Positions 9,647-18,299 are shown, numbered from the stretch's first letter. The stretch: DNA of 64,000 nucleotides from Rhodococcus triatomae BKS 15-14 (GCA_000341795.1 AODO01000066.1:1-64000), one strand, 5' to 3'. Translations and numbers: made by a program. The notes: generated from the sequence alone by a model not told the origin.

Positions 9647-10240
9647 TCACTCCAGAATGATTGTGGCGGAACGCTCCAGCTGGTCGGCCAGGTTCTCGTA
9701 CGACCCGTAGCCCATACCTGCTCGGAGCAACGCTCCGGCGTAGAGAAGTTCGAGGGTTTCGAGCACGTCCGGGTCGTGTCCGACGTCGAGCGCGCCCACG
9801 AGGCGGTCACGGATCTCGATACCGATACGAAGCCGCAAGTGCTCCACGTCCGGATCGTTTCCGAGGAGTGCGTTGGTGACGGCAGCCGAGAGCCCCGGCT
9901 CGTCGGCCAGCATCAGGGCGATGTCGCGCAACACGGCGACGACCCTCGCCGTCTCGTCGAGACCGTCGGACTCCGGCCTCGGCAACTGGGACAGCCTCCG
10001 CCAGAAGACCTCCGCGACGAGATGCTCCTTCGAGGAGAAGTACGTGTACGCCGTCGCCGGCCCGACGCCGGCCCGCGCCGCGACGGTGCGGACGGTCAGT
10101 CCGGCGAAGTCCTCCTCCCTGAGGACCTCGACCGCGGCCGCGCAGAGGCGGTCGACGGTCTCGGCCTGCTTGGGGGTCAGACGCCGACGGGTGGACTCGA
10201 AGTTACTGCTCGACACTCTACTAGACACGTGTCCAGACAT
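9647..10240 (-). CDS. TetR family regulator of the CYP51 locus
   Basis: A 197-residue TetR regulator. The helix-turn-helix spans about residues 27-72, with LTVRTVAARAGVGPATAYTYF as the recognition part. The C-terminal ligand domain is helical. The ATG at 10238-10240 is used; a longer frame up to 10303 would run across its own promoter. It opens the minus-strand cyp operon and is divergent from the aldehyde dehydrogenase gene at 10610. Inverted repeats of the form GACA-NN-TGTC lie right upstream of both genes and, in a relaxed form, upstream of the monooxygenase gene at 20268. This suggests an autoregulated repressor that controls all three units and responds to a pathway intermediate. Confidence 0.88.
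   Translation of the reverse strand: MSGHVSSRVSSSNFESTRRRLTPKQAETVDRLCAAAVEVLREEDFAGLTVRTVAARAGVGPATAYTYFSSKEHLVAEVFWRRLSQLPRPESDGLDETARVVAVLRDIALMLADEPGLSAAVTNALLGNDPDVEHLRLRIGIEIRDRLVGALDVGHDPDVLETLELLYAGALLRAGMGYGSYENLADQLERSATIILE
10222..10235. promoter_or_regulatory. Putative TetR operator 1 (upstream of the TetR-cyp operon)
   Basis: TAGACACGTGTCCA contains the perfect 10-bp palindrome GACACGTGTC at 10224-10233. It lies three bases upstream of the TetR start codon, where binding would block initiation. Related sites lie at 10576-10591 and 20325-20352. Confidence 0.6.
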
Positions 10241-10546
10241 TACTACAGGTTGACCCCCGTAGCCATCCCTCCGGGCCGTTACCCGGATCGCCTCGCGTGC
10301 CATCGCCGCTGCTCAGTAGGACCGCGCCGGCCTACCGCGCACTCCTCGCGGCCCACGACCCCACTCGATCGCCCACCACTCGATACATGTTCCAACTCCC
10401 TTCGATCGGTCGAACAGGGAAACGACGGGACATCTCGACCCACAGCCCGGATTCGTCGTCCCGGGGCGTCGAGGCGGTGCCCACAGTAGACACGACGTTC
10501 CGACTTTGTCGAGAGGTGTTCTCAAATCGCCTCTGCCCGAAACCCA

Positions 10547-10575
10547 TTGCGTGTGACATTTGTTCGAACTATAGT
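10547..10575 (+). promoter_or_regulatory. Promoter of the ALDH operon
   Basis: TTGCGT (10547-10552) and TATAGT (10570-10575) are 17 bases apart, a textbook spacing. The predicted transcription start near 10582 falls inside the operator at 10576-10591. Confidence 0.65.
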
Positions 10576-10591
10576 CCAGACACCTGTCCAG
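10576..10591. promoter_or_regulatory. Putative TetR operator 2 (ALDH operon)
   Basis: CCAGACACCTGTCCAG carries the half-sites GACA and TGTC two bases apart, like operator 1. It begins one base after the -10 box, so bound protein would cover the transcription start. Confidence 0.6.
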
Positions 10592-10609
10592 AAAGGAAGG
10601 TTTTGCGCA

Positions 10610-12106
10610 ATGACGCTTCGATCTGCCGACACCTCGGCGCTCCTCGTCGACAACACGTCGACGCTCCTGATCGACGGCAAGCTCGTTCCCGGCTCCGGCG
10701 GCACCTTCGACGTCGTCAACCCCGCGACCGAGGAGGTGATCGGGCAGGCCGCCGAGGCCACCGCCGCCGACATGGACTTGGCGATCGAGGCCGCGCGCCA
10801 CGCCTTCGACACCACCGACTGGTCCCGTGACCACGCGTTCCGCGCCCGCTGCCTGCGGCAACTGTGCGACGCCCTGCAGTCGCACCTCGAGGAGCTGCGC
10901 GAAGTCACGATCGCGGAGGTCGGCGCACCCGCCATGCTCACCAACGGCCCCCAGCTCGCGGGGCCGATCGAGGACCTGCGGTACTGGGCCGATCTGGTCG
11001 AGAACTACGCGTGGGACCAGGACCTCGGCAAGGCCACGCCGATGGGTGTACCGACCACCCGGCGCCTGCTCAAGGAGGCGATCGGTGTCGTCGGTGCGAT
11101 CACCCCGTGGAACTTCCCGCACCAGATCAACTTCGCGAAGCTCGGTCCCGCGCTCGCCGCAGGCAACACCGTCGTCCTCAAGCCCGCCCCCGACACCCCG
11201 TGGTGCGCTGCGCTGGTCGGCAAGGTGATCGCCGAGGAGACGGACATCCCCGCGGGCGTGGTCAACATCGTGACCTCCACCGACCACGCACTCGGCGCCC
11301 AGCTGTCCACCGACCCACGGGTCGACCTGATCTCCTTCACGGGATCGACCGCGACCGGCCGTGCCGTCATGTCGGCGGCGTCGCAGACCCTCAAGAAGGT
11401 CTTCCTCGAGCTCGGCGGGAAGTCGGCGTTCATCGTTCTCGACGACACCGACATCAAGGCCGCCTGTTCGATGGCCGCGTTCTCGGTCTCCGTGCACGCC
11501 GGCCAGGGCTGCGCCCTGAGCACCCGGCTCCTGGTACCGCGCGAGAAGTACGACGAGGCCGTCGCCGCGGCAGCGAAGGGCATGGCAGGCGTCGGCGTCG
11601 GCGACCCGACCGAGCCGGGAACCATCTGCGGCCCGCTGATCTCCGCGAAGCAGCGCGAACGGGTCGAGGGCTACCTCACACTCGCCGTCGAGGAGGGCGG
11701 CACGATCGTCACCGGCGGCGGCCGTCCCGACGGACTCGACCGCGGATACTTCGTCCAGCCGACACTCGTTGCCGGACTGGACAACTCGTCGCGGGTTGCA
11801 CAGGAGGAGATCTTCGGACCGGTCCTGGTCGTCCTCCCCCACGACGGTGACGACGACGCCATCCGCATCGCGAACGACTCCCCCTACGGCCTGTCCGGGA
11901 CGGTCTACGGCACCGATCCGGCCCGCATCGACCACGTGGTCCGGGGTGTGCGCACCGGCACCCTCGGCGTCAACGGCGGCATCTGGTACTCCGCCGACGC
12001 GCCGTTCGGCGGCTACAAGCAATCCGGTATCGGCCGCGAGATGGGTGTCGCCGGTTTCGAGGAGTACCTCGAAACCAAGCTCGTCGCCGACCTCGCCACT
12101 TCCTGA
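10610..12106 (+). CDS. NAD(P)-dependent aldehyde dehydrogenase (Rv0768-like)
   Basis: A 498-residue aldehyde dehydrogenase that oxidises an aldehyde to its acid. Catalytic residues are seen as Asn168 (PWNFP), Lys191 (VLKPAP), Glu267 (LELGGK) and the nucleophile Cys301 (GQGCAL). The ATG at 10610 has AAAGGAAGG nine bases upstream; a longer frame back to 10547 would cover the promoter and is rejected. It is the first gene of the rightward operon ALDH-SDR-hydroxyacid dehydrogenase-CMD, matching the M. tuberculosis order Rv0768-Rv0771. The operator near its promoter ties it to the divergent TetR. It may oxidise the aldehyde or formyl products of the P450s. Confidence 0.9.
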   Translation: MTLRSADTSALLVDNTSTLLIDGKLVPGSGGTFDVVNPATEEVIGQAAEATAADMDLAIEAARHAFDTTDWSRDHAFRARCLRQLCDALQSHLEELREVTIAEVGAPAMLTNGPQLAGPIEDLRYWADLVENYAWDQDLGKATPMGVPTTRRLLKEAIGVVGAITPWNFPHQINFAKLGPALAAGNTVVLKPAPDTPWCAALVGKVIAEETDIPAGVVNIVTSTDHALGAQLSTDPRVDLISFTGSTATGRAVMSAASQTLKKVFLELGGKSAFIVLDDTDIKAACSMAAFSVSVHAGQGCALSTRLLVPREKYDEAVAAAAKGMAGVGVGDPTEPGTICGPLISAKQRERVEGYLTLAVEEGGTIVTGGGRPDGLDRGYFVQPTLVAGLDNSSRVAQEEIFGPVLVVLPHDGDDDAIRIANDSPYGLSGTVYGTDPARIDHVVRGVRTGTLGVNGGIWYSADAPFGGYKQSGIGREMGVAGFEEYLETKLVADLATS

Positions 12107-12151
12107 CACCAGCACACACCCAACAGTCACGACAGAAAGCAGGACTCCAAG

Positions 12152-12901
12152 ATGGGACGCTTCGACGGACGCACCGCCATCGTCACCGGCGCCGCGCAGG
12201 GCATCGGCGAGGTCTACGCCCAGCGCCTCGCGGCCGAGGGCGCGAACGTGGTGGTCGCCGACCTCAACGCGGAACTCGGCGAGCAGGTTGCCAAGCAGAT
12301 CGTCGCCGACGGCGGCTCGGCCTTCTTCCAGCAGGTCGACGTCTCGGACGGCGCCTCTGCGCAGGCGCTGGCCGACGCCACGATCGAGAAGTTCGGCGGC
12401 ATCGACCACCTCGTCAACAACGCCGCGATCTACGGCGGCATGAAGATCGACTCGTTGCTCACCGTCGACTGGGACTACTACCGCCGGTTCATGAGCGTCA
12501 ACATGGACGGCGCCCTGCAGGTCTGCCGCGCAGTCGTTCCGCACATGCGCGCCAACGGCGGCTCGATCGTGAACCAGTCCTCGACCGCGGCGTGGACCTA
12601 CTCCAACTACTACGGCCTGGCAAAGGCCGGCATCAACAGCCTCACCCAGCAGCTCGCCACCGAGCTCGGATGGTCGAAGATCCGGATCAACGCCATCGCG
12701 CCCGGCCCGATCGACACCGAGGCCACCCGCACCTCCACCCCGAAGGCCATCGTCGACCAGATCGTCCAGCGAATCCCCTTGCAGCGTATGGGCACTCCGG
12801 AGGATCTGGCCGGACTGTGCCTGTTCCTGCTGTCCGACGAGGCGAGCTGGATCAGCGGGCAGATCTACAACGTCGACGGCGGGCAGGTGTACCGGTCGTG
12901 A
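12152..12901 (+). CDS. SDR family oxidoreductase (Rv0769-like)
   Basis: A 249-residue classical SDR with GAAQGIG at 13-19, NNAA after the fourth strand, a Ser in NQSSTAAW and YYGLAK as the catalytic Tyr/Lys element. The acidic VVADLN after the second strand points to NAD rather than NADP. It starts 45 bases after the ALDH gene, with an AGCAGG-type ribosome site. Its last bases overlap the GTG of the next gene. It probably interconverts a hydroxyl and ketone in the pathway fed by the divergent P450 operon. Confidence 0.88.
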   Translation: MGRFDGRTAIVTGAAQGIGEVYAQRLAAEGANVVVADLNAELGEQVAKQIVADGGSAFFQQVDVSDGASAQALADATIEKFGGIDHLVNNAAIYGGMKIDSLLTVDWDYYRRFMSVNMDGALQVCRAVVPHMRANGGSIVNQSSTAAWTYSNYYGLAKAGINSLTQQLATELGWSKIRINAIAPGPIDTEATRTSTPKAIVDQIVQRIPLQRMGTPEDLAGLCLFLLSDEASWISGQIYNVDGGQVYRS

Positions 12902-13815
12902 GTGACACCGAATCGAACGGCACGGAGGCCGCCTCGGTGACGGTCGGCTACATCGGTCTCGGCAACATGGGGGCACCGATGGCGAAGCGGCTGCTGGACT
13001 GGCCCGGCGGGCTCGTCGTCTGCGACGCGCGCGCCGAGGCCGTCGAGCCGTTCTCCACGAAGGGTGCCCGTGCGGCCGCGTCCCCTGCCGAGGTGGCGTC
13101 CGCCGCGACCGTCATCTCGGTGACCGTCCTCGACGACGCCCAGGTGCGGGCCGTCGTCGCCGGCCCGGACGGCATCCTGTCGACTGCGCGGCCGGGCACC
13201 GTGATCGCCGTGCACTCGACGATCTCGGACACCACGGCCGTCGAGTTGGCGGCCACCTGCGAGAGCGCGGGTGTGCACCTGATCGACGCCCCGATCAGCG
13301 GCGGCGCGATGGGCGCACAGCAGGGTCGGCTCGCGATCATGGTCGGCGGCACCGACGAGGCGTTCGCCGCGGTTCGTGAACCGTTCGGACGCTTCGCCGA
13401 GCTCGTCGTCCACGCCGGAGGGGTCGGCGCGGGGACCCGCATGAAGCTGGCTCGCAACCTGCTGCACTTCATCTCGTTCACCGCGGCGACGGAGGCGCAG
13501 CGGCTCGCCGAGGCCGCCGACCTGGACATCCGCGAGCTGGGCAAGGTCGTCCGGCACACCGACGCCATCACCGGTGGCGCCGGCGCGATCATGCTGCGCG
13601 AGACCACCGCACGACTCGACGAGGCCGACCCGTGGTTCTCGATCCTCGCGCACGCCCGCAACCTCGGCGAGAAGGATCTCTCGCTGGCCCTCGACCTCGG
13701 TGATCGACTGGGCGTCGACCTGCCACTCGCCCTCCGGGCGATCACCGGTCTGGGTCCGGGTCTCGGAGTCGGCCCGGGTTCGATTTCCACCGCATTCGCA
13801 CAGGAGCATGCATGA
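12898..13815 (+). CDS. 3-hydroxyisobutyrate dehydrogenase-type enzyme (Rv0770-like)
   Basis: A 305-residue beta-hydroxyacid dehydrogenase. The N-terminal NAD-binding GYIGLGNMGAPMAK lies at 17-30. The substrate motif DAPISGG follows at 130-136, and the catalytic Lys183 sits in GTRMKLARN. The start is the GTG at 12898-12900, overlapping the preceding stop as GTGA. It is followed by another ATGA overlap, so the four-gene operon is tightly coupled. The family oxidises small beta-hydroxyacids or reduces semialdehydes. The substrate here is probably larger or branched, given the context, but this is inference. Confidence 0.88.
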   Translation: MSDTESNGTEAASVTVGYIGLGNMGAPMAKRLLDWPGGLVVCDARAEAVEPFSTKGARAAASPAEVASAATVISVTVLDDAQVRAVVAGPDGILSTARPGTVIAVHSTISDTTAVELAATCESAGVHLIDAPISGGAMGAQQGRLAIMVGGTDEAFAAVREPFGRFAELVVHAGGVGAGTRMKLARNLLHFISFTAATEAQRLAEAADLDIRELGKVVRHTDAITGGAGAIMLRETTARLDEADPWFSILAHARNLGEKDLSLALDLGDRLGVDLPLALRAITGLGPGLGVGPGSISTAFAQEHA

Positions 13816-14234
13816 GCGACGAGAACGGCAACATCAGCGAGGTCCGCGCCCGCGGGCTGAAGACGATGAAGCAGGTGTACGGCTGGGAGATGCCGTCCGG
13901 TGACCTCGGCCCCTTCTACACCCAGACCGTGGAACACCTCTTCGGCGACATCTGGAACCGTCCCGGCCTGACCATCCGCGACCGTCGACTGCTCGTGCTC
14001 GGCGCCCTCGCCGCGCAGGGTCAGTTCGACCTCGCGAAGGTCCAGATCAACGCGGCGCTGCAGAACGAGGAGCTGACCGAGGAACAGATGGAGGAGATCG
14101 TCATCCTGCTCTCCCAGTACGTCGGCTACCCGCTCGCCAGCGGAATCAACAGTTCCCGCATCGCGGTCGTCGCCGAGCGCGCCAAGGCGGCGCGGGCGGC
14201 GGCGAAGGCGGCCGAGAACGGTTCCACCCCGTAA
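13812..14234 (+). CDS. Carboxymuconolactone decarboxylase-like protein (Rv0771-like)
   Basis: A 140-residue all-helical protein of the CMD/AhpD superfamily. The central RDRRLLVLGALAAQGQFDLAKVQINAAL helix pair is typical. There is no CxxC, so it is not an AhpD-type peroxidase but closer to gamma-carboxymuconolactone decarboxylase. The start at 13812 overlaps the previous stop (ATGA). It is the last gene of the operon, followed by a hairpin at 14240-14268. Its role next to sterol P450 genes is unclear; a decarboxylation or lactone step is possible. Confidence 0.85.
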   Translation: MSDENGNISEVRARGLKTMKQVYGWEMPSGDLGPFYTQTVEHLFGDIWNRPGLTIRDRRLLVLGALAAQGQFDLAKVQINAALQNEELTEEQMEEIVILLSQYVGYPLASGINSSRIAVVAERAKAARAAAKAAENGSTP

Positions 14235-14239
14235 CGCAA

Positions 14240-14268
14240 TTCCGCCCCGGGCGACGCCCGGAGCGGAA
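14240..14268 (+). terminator. Hairpin after the ALDH operon
   Basis: TTCCGC and CCGGGC pair with GCCCGG and GCGGAA around a 3-nt loop with one C/A mismatch, starting six bases past the CMD gene stop. This is a compact terminator-like stem. Confidence 0.65.
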
Positions 14269-14290
14269 ATACTGATGACTGCGGCTTCGC

Positions 14291-14339
14291 CGCCTGTGCG
14301 TGGTTCCCGCCCGGCCGGTGTGGGAACCACGCACAGGCG
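14291..14339. repeat. 18-bp perfect inverted repeat (hairpin) between operons
   Basis: Positions 14291-14308 and 14322-14339 are exact reverse complements around a 13-nt loop. No T-run follows. It lies between the terminator at 14240-14268 and the flavoprotein gene at 14382, so it is either a second terminator or a leader structure of that gene. Confidence 0.75.
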
Positions 14340-14381
14340 CGGGACGCGCAACGGCACCCGACGAGAAGGATCTGAACACTC

Positions 14382-15851
14382 ATGGCCGAGGCCACACCCA
14401 TTCGTCCCCTGCCCGCCGCGAGCGTCGAGACCTGGCATCGCGAGGCCGACGTGGTGATCGCCGGCTACGGCATCGCCGGAGTCTGCGCCGCGATCGAGGC
14501 CGCTCGTGCCGGCGCCGAGGTCCTGGTCCTGGAACGAACCAGCGGATGGGGCGGGGCCGCCGCCCTCGCCGGCGGATTCATCTACCTCGGCGGCGGAACA
14601 CCGCTGCAGAAGGCGCTCGGGTTCGAGGACACCCCCGAGAACATGAAGGCGTTCATGATGGCTGCCCTCGGGCCGGGCGCAGACGAGGAGAAGATCACCG
14701 ACTACTGCAACGGCAGCGTCGACCACTACAACTGGCTGGTCGACAACGGCGTTCCGTTCAAGGAGAGCTTCTACGGCGAGCCCGGCTGGGAGACGCCCTT
14801 CGACGACGGGCTCATGTACTCCGGCGGCGAGAACGCCGCTCCCTTCAAGGAGGTCGCCACCCCGGCCCCGCGCGGCCACGTCCCGCAGATGACCGGTAAG
14901 CGGACCGGTGAGAAGGGCGGCGGCTACATGCTGATGAAGCCGCTCGTCGAGACGGCGGAACAGCTCGGCGTGGTCGCCGAGTACGACATGCGCGTGCAGC
15001 GACTCGTCGTCGACGAGACGGGGCGAGTGGTCGGCATCGTCGCCAAGCAGTACGGCACCGAACTGGCGATCCGTGCCCGCAAGGGTGTGGTGCTCGCGAC
15101 CGGCAGCTTCGCCTACAACGACGAGATGGTGCAGCAGTACGCGCCGCGACTGATCGGCCGTCCCGGCGCCGCGATCGAGGAGCACGACGGCCGCGCCGTT
15201 CGGATGGCACAGGCACTCGGCGCCGACCTGGCGCACATGGATGCCACGGAGGTCGCCTTCTTCGGCGACCCGCAGCTGATGGTCCGCGGAATCCTCGTCA
15301 ACGGCCGTGGCCAGCGCTACGTCAACGAGGACACCTATCCCGGCCGCATCGGCCAGGAGACGCTGTTGCGCAACGAGAACCAGGCTTACCTCATCATCGA
15401 CGAGGCCGCCTACGAGGAAGGTTGCGCGGCAACGAGTTCGACACCGTTCTTCCGGTTCCCGCCGAAGTGGGCGGCGGAGACGGTCGAGGAACTCGAGTCG
15501 GACATGGGCCTTCCCGCCGGCACCCTGCAGACCACCGTCGAGGTGTACAACCGGCACGCCGAGAACGGCGAGGATCCGGTGCTCGGCAAGCGCGAGCAGT
15601 TCGTCAAGCCGATCGGCCTTCCCGTCGCAGCGCTCGATCTGCGCGGCTGCACAGCAGGTTTCACCCTGGGCGGCCTGCGCACCTCGCTCGACTCGGAGGT
15701 CCTGCACGTCTCCGGTGAGCCGATTCCGGGACTGTTCGCCGCGGGCCGCTGCACGGCAGGCGTGTGTGCGGGCGGCTACGCCTCGGGCACCTCGCTCGGC
15801 GACGGCAGCTTCTACGGCCGCCGCGCCGGCATCGCCGCCGCCAAGGGCTAG
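14382..15851 (+). CDS. FAD-binding dehydrogenase, KstD/fumarate reductase family
   Basis: A 489-residue flavoprotein of the FAD_binding_2 type. The dinucleotide motif GYGIAG is at 28-33, GWGGAAALAGGFIYLGGG follows at about 56-73, and AAGRCTAGVCAGGYASG near the C terminus closes the FAD site. It is shorter than classical 3-ketosteroid delta-1-dehydrogenases (about 510-570) and lacks their YxGPG-type C-terminal loop, so a different alpha,beta-desaturation or enoate reduction is likely. The start at 14382 has AAGGA about 14 bases upstream. It follows the ALDH operon in the same direction but behind a hairpin, so it may be a separate unit. A bidirectional terminator separates it from the convergent KstD gene. 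Confidence 0.82.
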   Translation: MAEATPIRPLPAASVETWHREADVVIAGYGIAGVCAAIEAARAGAEVLVLERTSGWGGAAALAGGFIYLGGGTPLQKALGFEDTPENMKAFMMAALGPGADEEKITDYCNGSVDHYNWLVDNGVPFKESFYGEPGWETPFDDGLMYSGGENAAPFKEVATPAPRGHVPQMTGKRTGEKGGGYMLMKPLVETAEQLGVVAEYDMRVQRLVVDETGRVVGIVAKQYGTELAIRARKGVVLATGSFAYNDEMVQQYAPRLIGRPGAAIEEHDGRAVRMAQALGADLAHMDATEVAFFGDPQLMVRGILVNGRGQRYVNEDTYPGRIGQETLLRNENQAYLIIDEAAYEEGCAATSSTPFFRFPPKWAAETVEELESDMGLPAGTLQTTVEVYNRHAENGEDPVLGKREQFVKPIGLPVAALDLRGCTAGFTLGGLRTSLDSEVLHVSGEPIPGLFAAGRCTAGVCAGGYASGTSLGDGSFYGRRAGIAAAKG

Positions 15852-15872
15852 ACGCACTCCTCGGCCCGACGT

Positions 15873-15910
15873 GACAGGTGCCGCCCGCCATCCGGCGGGC
15901 GGCACCTGTC
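15873..15910. terminator. Bidirectional terminator between convergent flavoprotein genes
   Basis: A perfect 17-bp stem (15873-15889 with 15894-15910) and ATCC loop, 21 bases after one stop codon and 35 bases from the other. This is the strongest hairpin in the left part of the window. Confidence 0.85.
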
Positions 15911-15945
15911 GTCGTCTCGGGCCGAGCGCTGTCGCCGCGCTCTCG

Positions 15946-17628
15946 TCAGCCGCGTGCGGCGTCCAGGGCGGCGAGATAGCCGAACACCATCGCGGGCCCG
16001 ATCGTGGCCCCGGGCCCGGCGTAGGTGTGCCCCATGACGGGTGCACTGGTGTTGCCCACCGCGTACAGGCCGGCGATCGCGGTGCCGTCGGCGCGCAGTG
16101 CCCGCGCCGCGCAGTCCGTGTCGATGCCACCCTTGGTCCCGAGGTCGCCCGGCACCATTCGCGCCGCGTGGAACGGCGCCTCGGTCAGCTCCCCGAGGCT
16201 GGGATTCGGTTTGTTGGTGATGTCGCCGTAGTAATGGTCGTATCGACTCTCGCCACGGCCGAAGTCCGGGTCGTGGCCCGAACGGGCGTGCGTATTGAAC
16301 CGGTCGACCGTCGCGGTGAGTGCGTCCGCGGGTACGCCGATCTTCTCGGCGAGTTCGGCGAGCGTCCGGGCGCTGGTGATCGCTCCCGAGCGTTGCCACG
16401 ACCGGGGCAGCGGCTGCCGGGCCGGTACGCCCGCGAACATGTAGCGGTCCCGGTAGGTCCGGTCGAAGATCAGCCAGGCGGGCAGGTTCTCGGCCGGTCC
16501 GTCGCCCTGACCGTACGTACCGCCGAACATGCGGTGAGTCGCCTCGACGTACGGGAGCGACTCGTTCATGAACCTCTCACCGCGCTCGTTGACCATCAGG
16601 CTCCGCGGAAGCGAGCGCTCCGCGAGGGCGAACCACGGCCCGTTGGGCAGCGGGATCGACGGTGCCCACCAGGCGTCGTCCATGCAGGAGACGGTCGTCC
16701 CGACGGCCAGACCGGCGGTGATCCCGTCGCCTGTGTTGGTCGGTGCGCCGAGGCTCCACGCGGTGTCCACCGGAGCCCGCTGATGGAGCAGTCGCATCGC
16801 GACGTTGTGGTCGAATCCGCCGCACGCCAGCACCACCCCACGCCGCGCACGAAGGGTGCTGATGGCCCGGCCGTCGTCGAGGACGACGCCGACCACCCGG
16901 TCACCCTCGGTGACGAGCTCCGTCATCGCGGTCCCGAGCCGAATCGGAACGCCGGCGTCGCGCACCCCCACCATCAGCTGTCCCATGAGTGCGGATCCGA
17001 GGCCCAGCAACTTCTTGCCGCGAACGCGGCCCCACATCGTCCGCGCTCCCACCGCCAGCATCCGCTGCGGACCGCGCCAGTGCCGAAGTCCGGTGCTCAA
17101 CCACCTGTAGTCGGACTGCTTGACGACGACGCCGAGCGGCGCCTTCGTGTAGGACGGGTGGAGTGTCGCGAGATCGTCTCCGAGCACGCGGCCGTCGAAC
17201 GGTCGCGGCTCACAGGATCGTCCGGTGACCCGTCCACCGGGCGCCTCCGGGAAGTAGTCCGAGTACCCCTTCACCCATTCGAGGTCCAGCGCGGAATTCG
17301 CGATGAGGAAGTCGAGTGCCTCGTGGCCTCGCTCGATGTACGTGTCGATACGCTCACGGTCACCGGTGTCGCCGACGATGCTCGCCAGGTAGGTGCGGGC
17401 CGATTCCAGATCGTCGGCCGGAGCCTGATCCCGGAGGATCGAGTTGCCCGGCACCCACACTCCGCCGCCGGAACGGGCCGATGATCCGCCCCAGTACTCG
17501 GACTTCTCGACGACGACCACGCTCAACCCGGAACGCGCCGCGGTGATGGCCGCGGCCATGCCACCCGCTCCGGATCCGACTACCACCACATCGACTGTGT
17601 CACTGTGTGAATCAGTGTCGTTCTTCAT
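15946..17628 (-). CDS. 3-ketosteroid delta-1-dehydrogenase (KstD-like)
   Basis: A 560-residue flavoprotein of the length of KstD enzymes, which introduce the 1,2 double bond into the A-ring of 3-ketosteroids. FAD binding is seen as GSGAGG (18-23) and GGSSARSGGGVWVPGN (47-62). The C-terminal HTYAGPGATIGPAMVFGY resembles the KstD active-site loop with its Tyr and Gly. The start at 17626-17628 has GGAGGATGAC directly upstream. It lies 21 bases downstream of a TetR gene on the same strand, whose promoter holds a 15-bp palindrome, so the pair is probably an autoregulated unit. A related enzyme such as a 3-keto-5-alpha-steroid dehydrogenase cannot be excluded. Confidence 0.85.
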   Translation of the reverse strand: MKNDTDSHSDTVDVVVVGSGAGGMAAAITAARSGLSVVVVEKSEYWGGSSARSGGGVWVPGNSILRDQAPADDLESARTYLASIVGDTGDRERIDTYIERGHEALDFLIANSALDLEWVKGYSDYFPEAPGGRVTGRSCEPRPFDGRVLGDDLATLHPSYTKAPLGVVVKQSDYRWLSTGLRHWRGPQRMLAVGARTMWGRVRGKKLLGLGSALMGQLMVGVRDAGVPIRLGTAMTELVTEGDRVVGVVLDDGRAISTLRARRGVVLACGGFDHNVAMRLLHQRAPVDTAWSLGAPTNTGDGITAGLAVGTTVSCMDDAWWAPSIPLPNGPWFALAERSLPRSLMVNERGERFMNESLPYVEATHRMFGGTYGQGDGPAENLPAWLIFDRTYRDRYMFAGVPARQPLPRSWQRSGAITSARTLAELAEKIGVPADALTATVDRFNTHARSGHDPDFGRGESRYDHYYGDITNKPNPSLGELTEAPFHAARMVPGDLGTKGGIDTDCAARALRADGTAIAGLYAVGNTSAPVMGHTYAGPGATIGPAMVFGYLAALDAARG

Positions 17629-17649
17629 GTCATCCTCCGTTCGGGTCGA

Positions 17650-18243
17650 TCAGGGGTTCGTGCGCCACCGCTGGTCGAGGACGGCGACCAGTGCACCCTC
17701 GACACAGACGGGCAGGGACGCGCCGCGCGTGCTCGTCTCGCGCAACCACTGCAGGTAGCCGAATTCGGCGGCAGCGAGCATCAGGTGCACCAGCAGCCCG
17801 GGATTGCTGTCGGTTCTTGGGTCGACCGACATCCGTTCGGCGACGAGCTCGACGAGCCGCGTCCGGTGTTCAGGCGTGATCAGCGCGACCCGGTCGAGCA
17901 GGTGCGGCGCGGTGCGGAACGCAGCCCGCCACTGTTCGACCTCCGCGGCCGCGACGGCGCCCGTGCGCACCAGGATCGCCTGCGAGAGAGCAATATCCGC
18001 GGGTTCGTCCACTGGACGCTCGTCGAGCAGCGCCACGATGCCCGCACCGCCTTCGCGCACCGGATCCAGGAGCAGGTCCTCCTTGCTGCGCACGTGCCGG
18101 AAGTAGGTGCTCGGCGAGATGCCCGCCTCCGCCGCGATCTGGTCCGTCGTGACGGCATCGAATCCGTCGCGGGCGAACAACGCGAACGCCACCCTCTGGA
18201 TCTCCGCCCGCACCAGCGCTCGCTGACGCTCCCGCAGCGACAT
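17650..18243 (-). CDS. TetR family regulator paired with KstD-like gene
   Basis: A 197-residue TetR regulator with the helix-turn-helix TTDQIAAEAGISPSTYFRHV at about residues 31-50. The C-terminal part ends in LPVCVEGALVAVLDQRW. The ATG at 18241-18243 has GGGAGGATG upstream, which favours it over an in-frame start at 18300. It heads a two-gene unit with the KstD-like gene. A perfect inverted repeat at 18285-18299 sits about 40 bases upstream of its start, and a second palindrome (GAGAGACTCTC) lies between them, so autoregulation is likely. Confidence 0.87.
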   Translation of the reverse strand: MSLRERQRALVRAEIQRVAFALFARDGFDAVTTDQIAAEAGISPSTYFRHVRSKEDLLLDPVREGGAGIVALLDERPVDEPADIALSQAILVRTGAVAAAEVEQWRAAFRTAPHLLDRVALITPEHRTRLVELVAERMSVDPRTDSNPGLLVHLMLAAAEFGYLQWLRETSTRGASLPVCVEGALVAVLDQRWRTNP

Positions 18244-18284
18244 GTCATCCTCCCATCGTTGATGGATGAGAGACTCTCGCATCC

Positions 18285-18299
18285 TGACAGTAACTGTCA
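18285..18299. promoter_or_regulatory. Putative operator of the TetR-KstD unit
   Basis: TGACAGTAACTGTCA is a perfect 15-nt palindrome with 7-bp arms. A further 11-nt palindrome, GAGAGACTCTC, lies at 18268-18278. Both are in the promoter position of the TetR gene that starts at 18243. Confidence 0.65.

Larger units (their letters stand above)
10241..10609. other. Divergent promoter region between TetR-cyp operon and ALDH operon
   Basis: A 369-bp stretch with no convincing gene. It holds a good sigma-70-like promoter for the rightward operon (10547-10575) and a GACA-NN-TGTC operator on its right end; operator 1 abuts its left end. Nothing else was recognised in the central 300 bases. Confidence 0.6.

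Noticed and set aside
10332-10559. A 75-codon minus-strand frame in the divergent promoter region
   Set aside because: It overlaps the ALDH promoter, has no ribosome site, and the protein resembles nothing.
10313-12976. An 887-codon minus-strand frame opposite ALDH and SDR genes
   Set aside because: No domain resemblance and Arg/Val-rich composition typical of antisense frames in GC-rich DNA.
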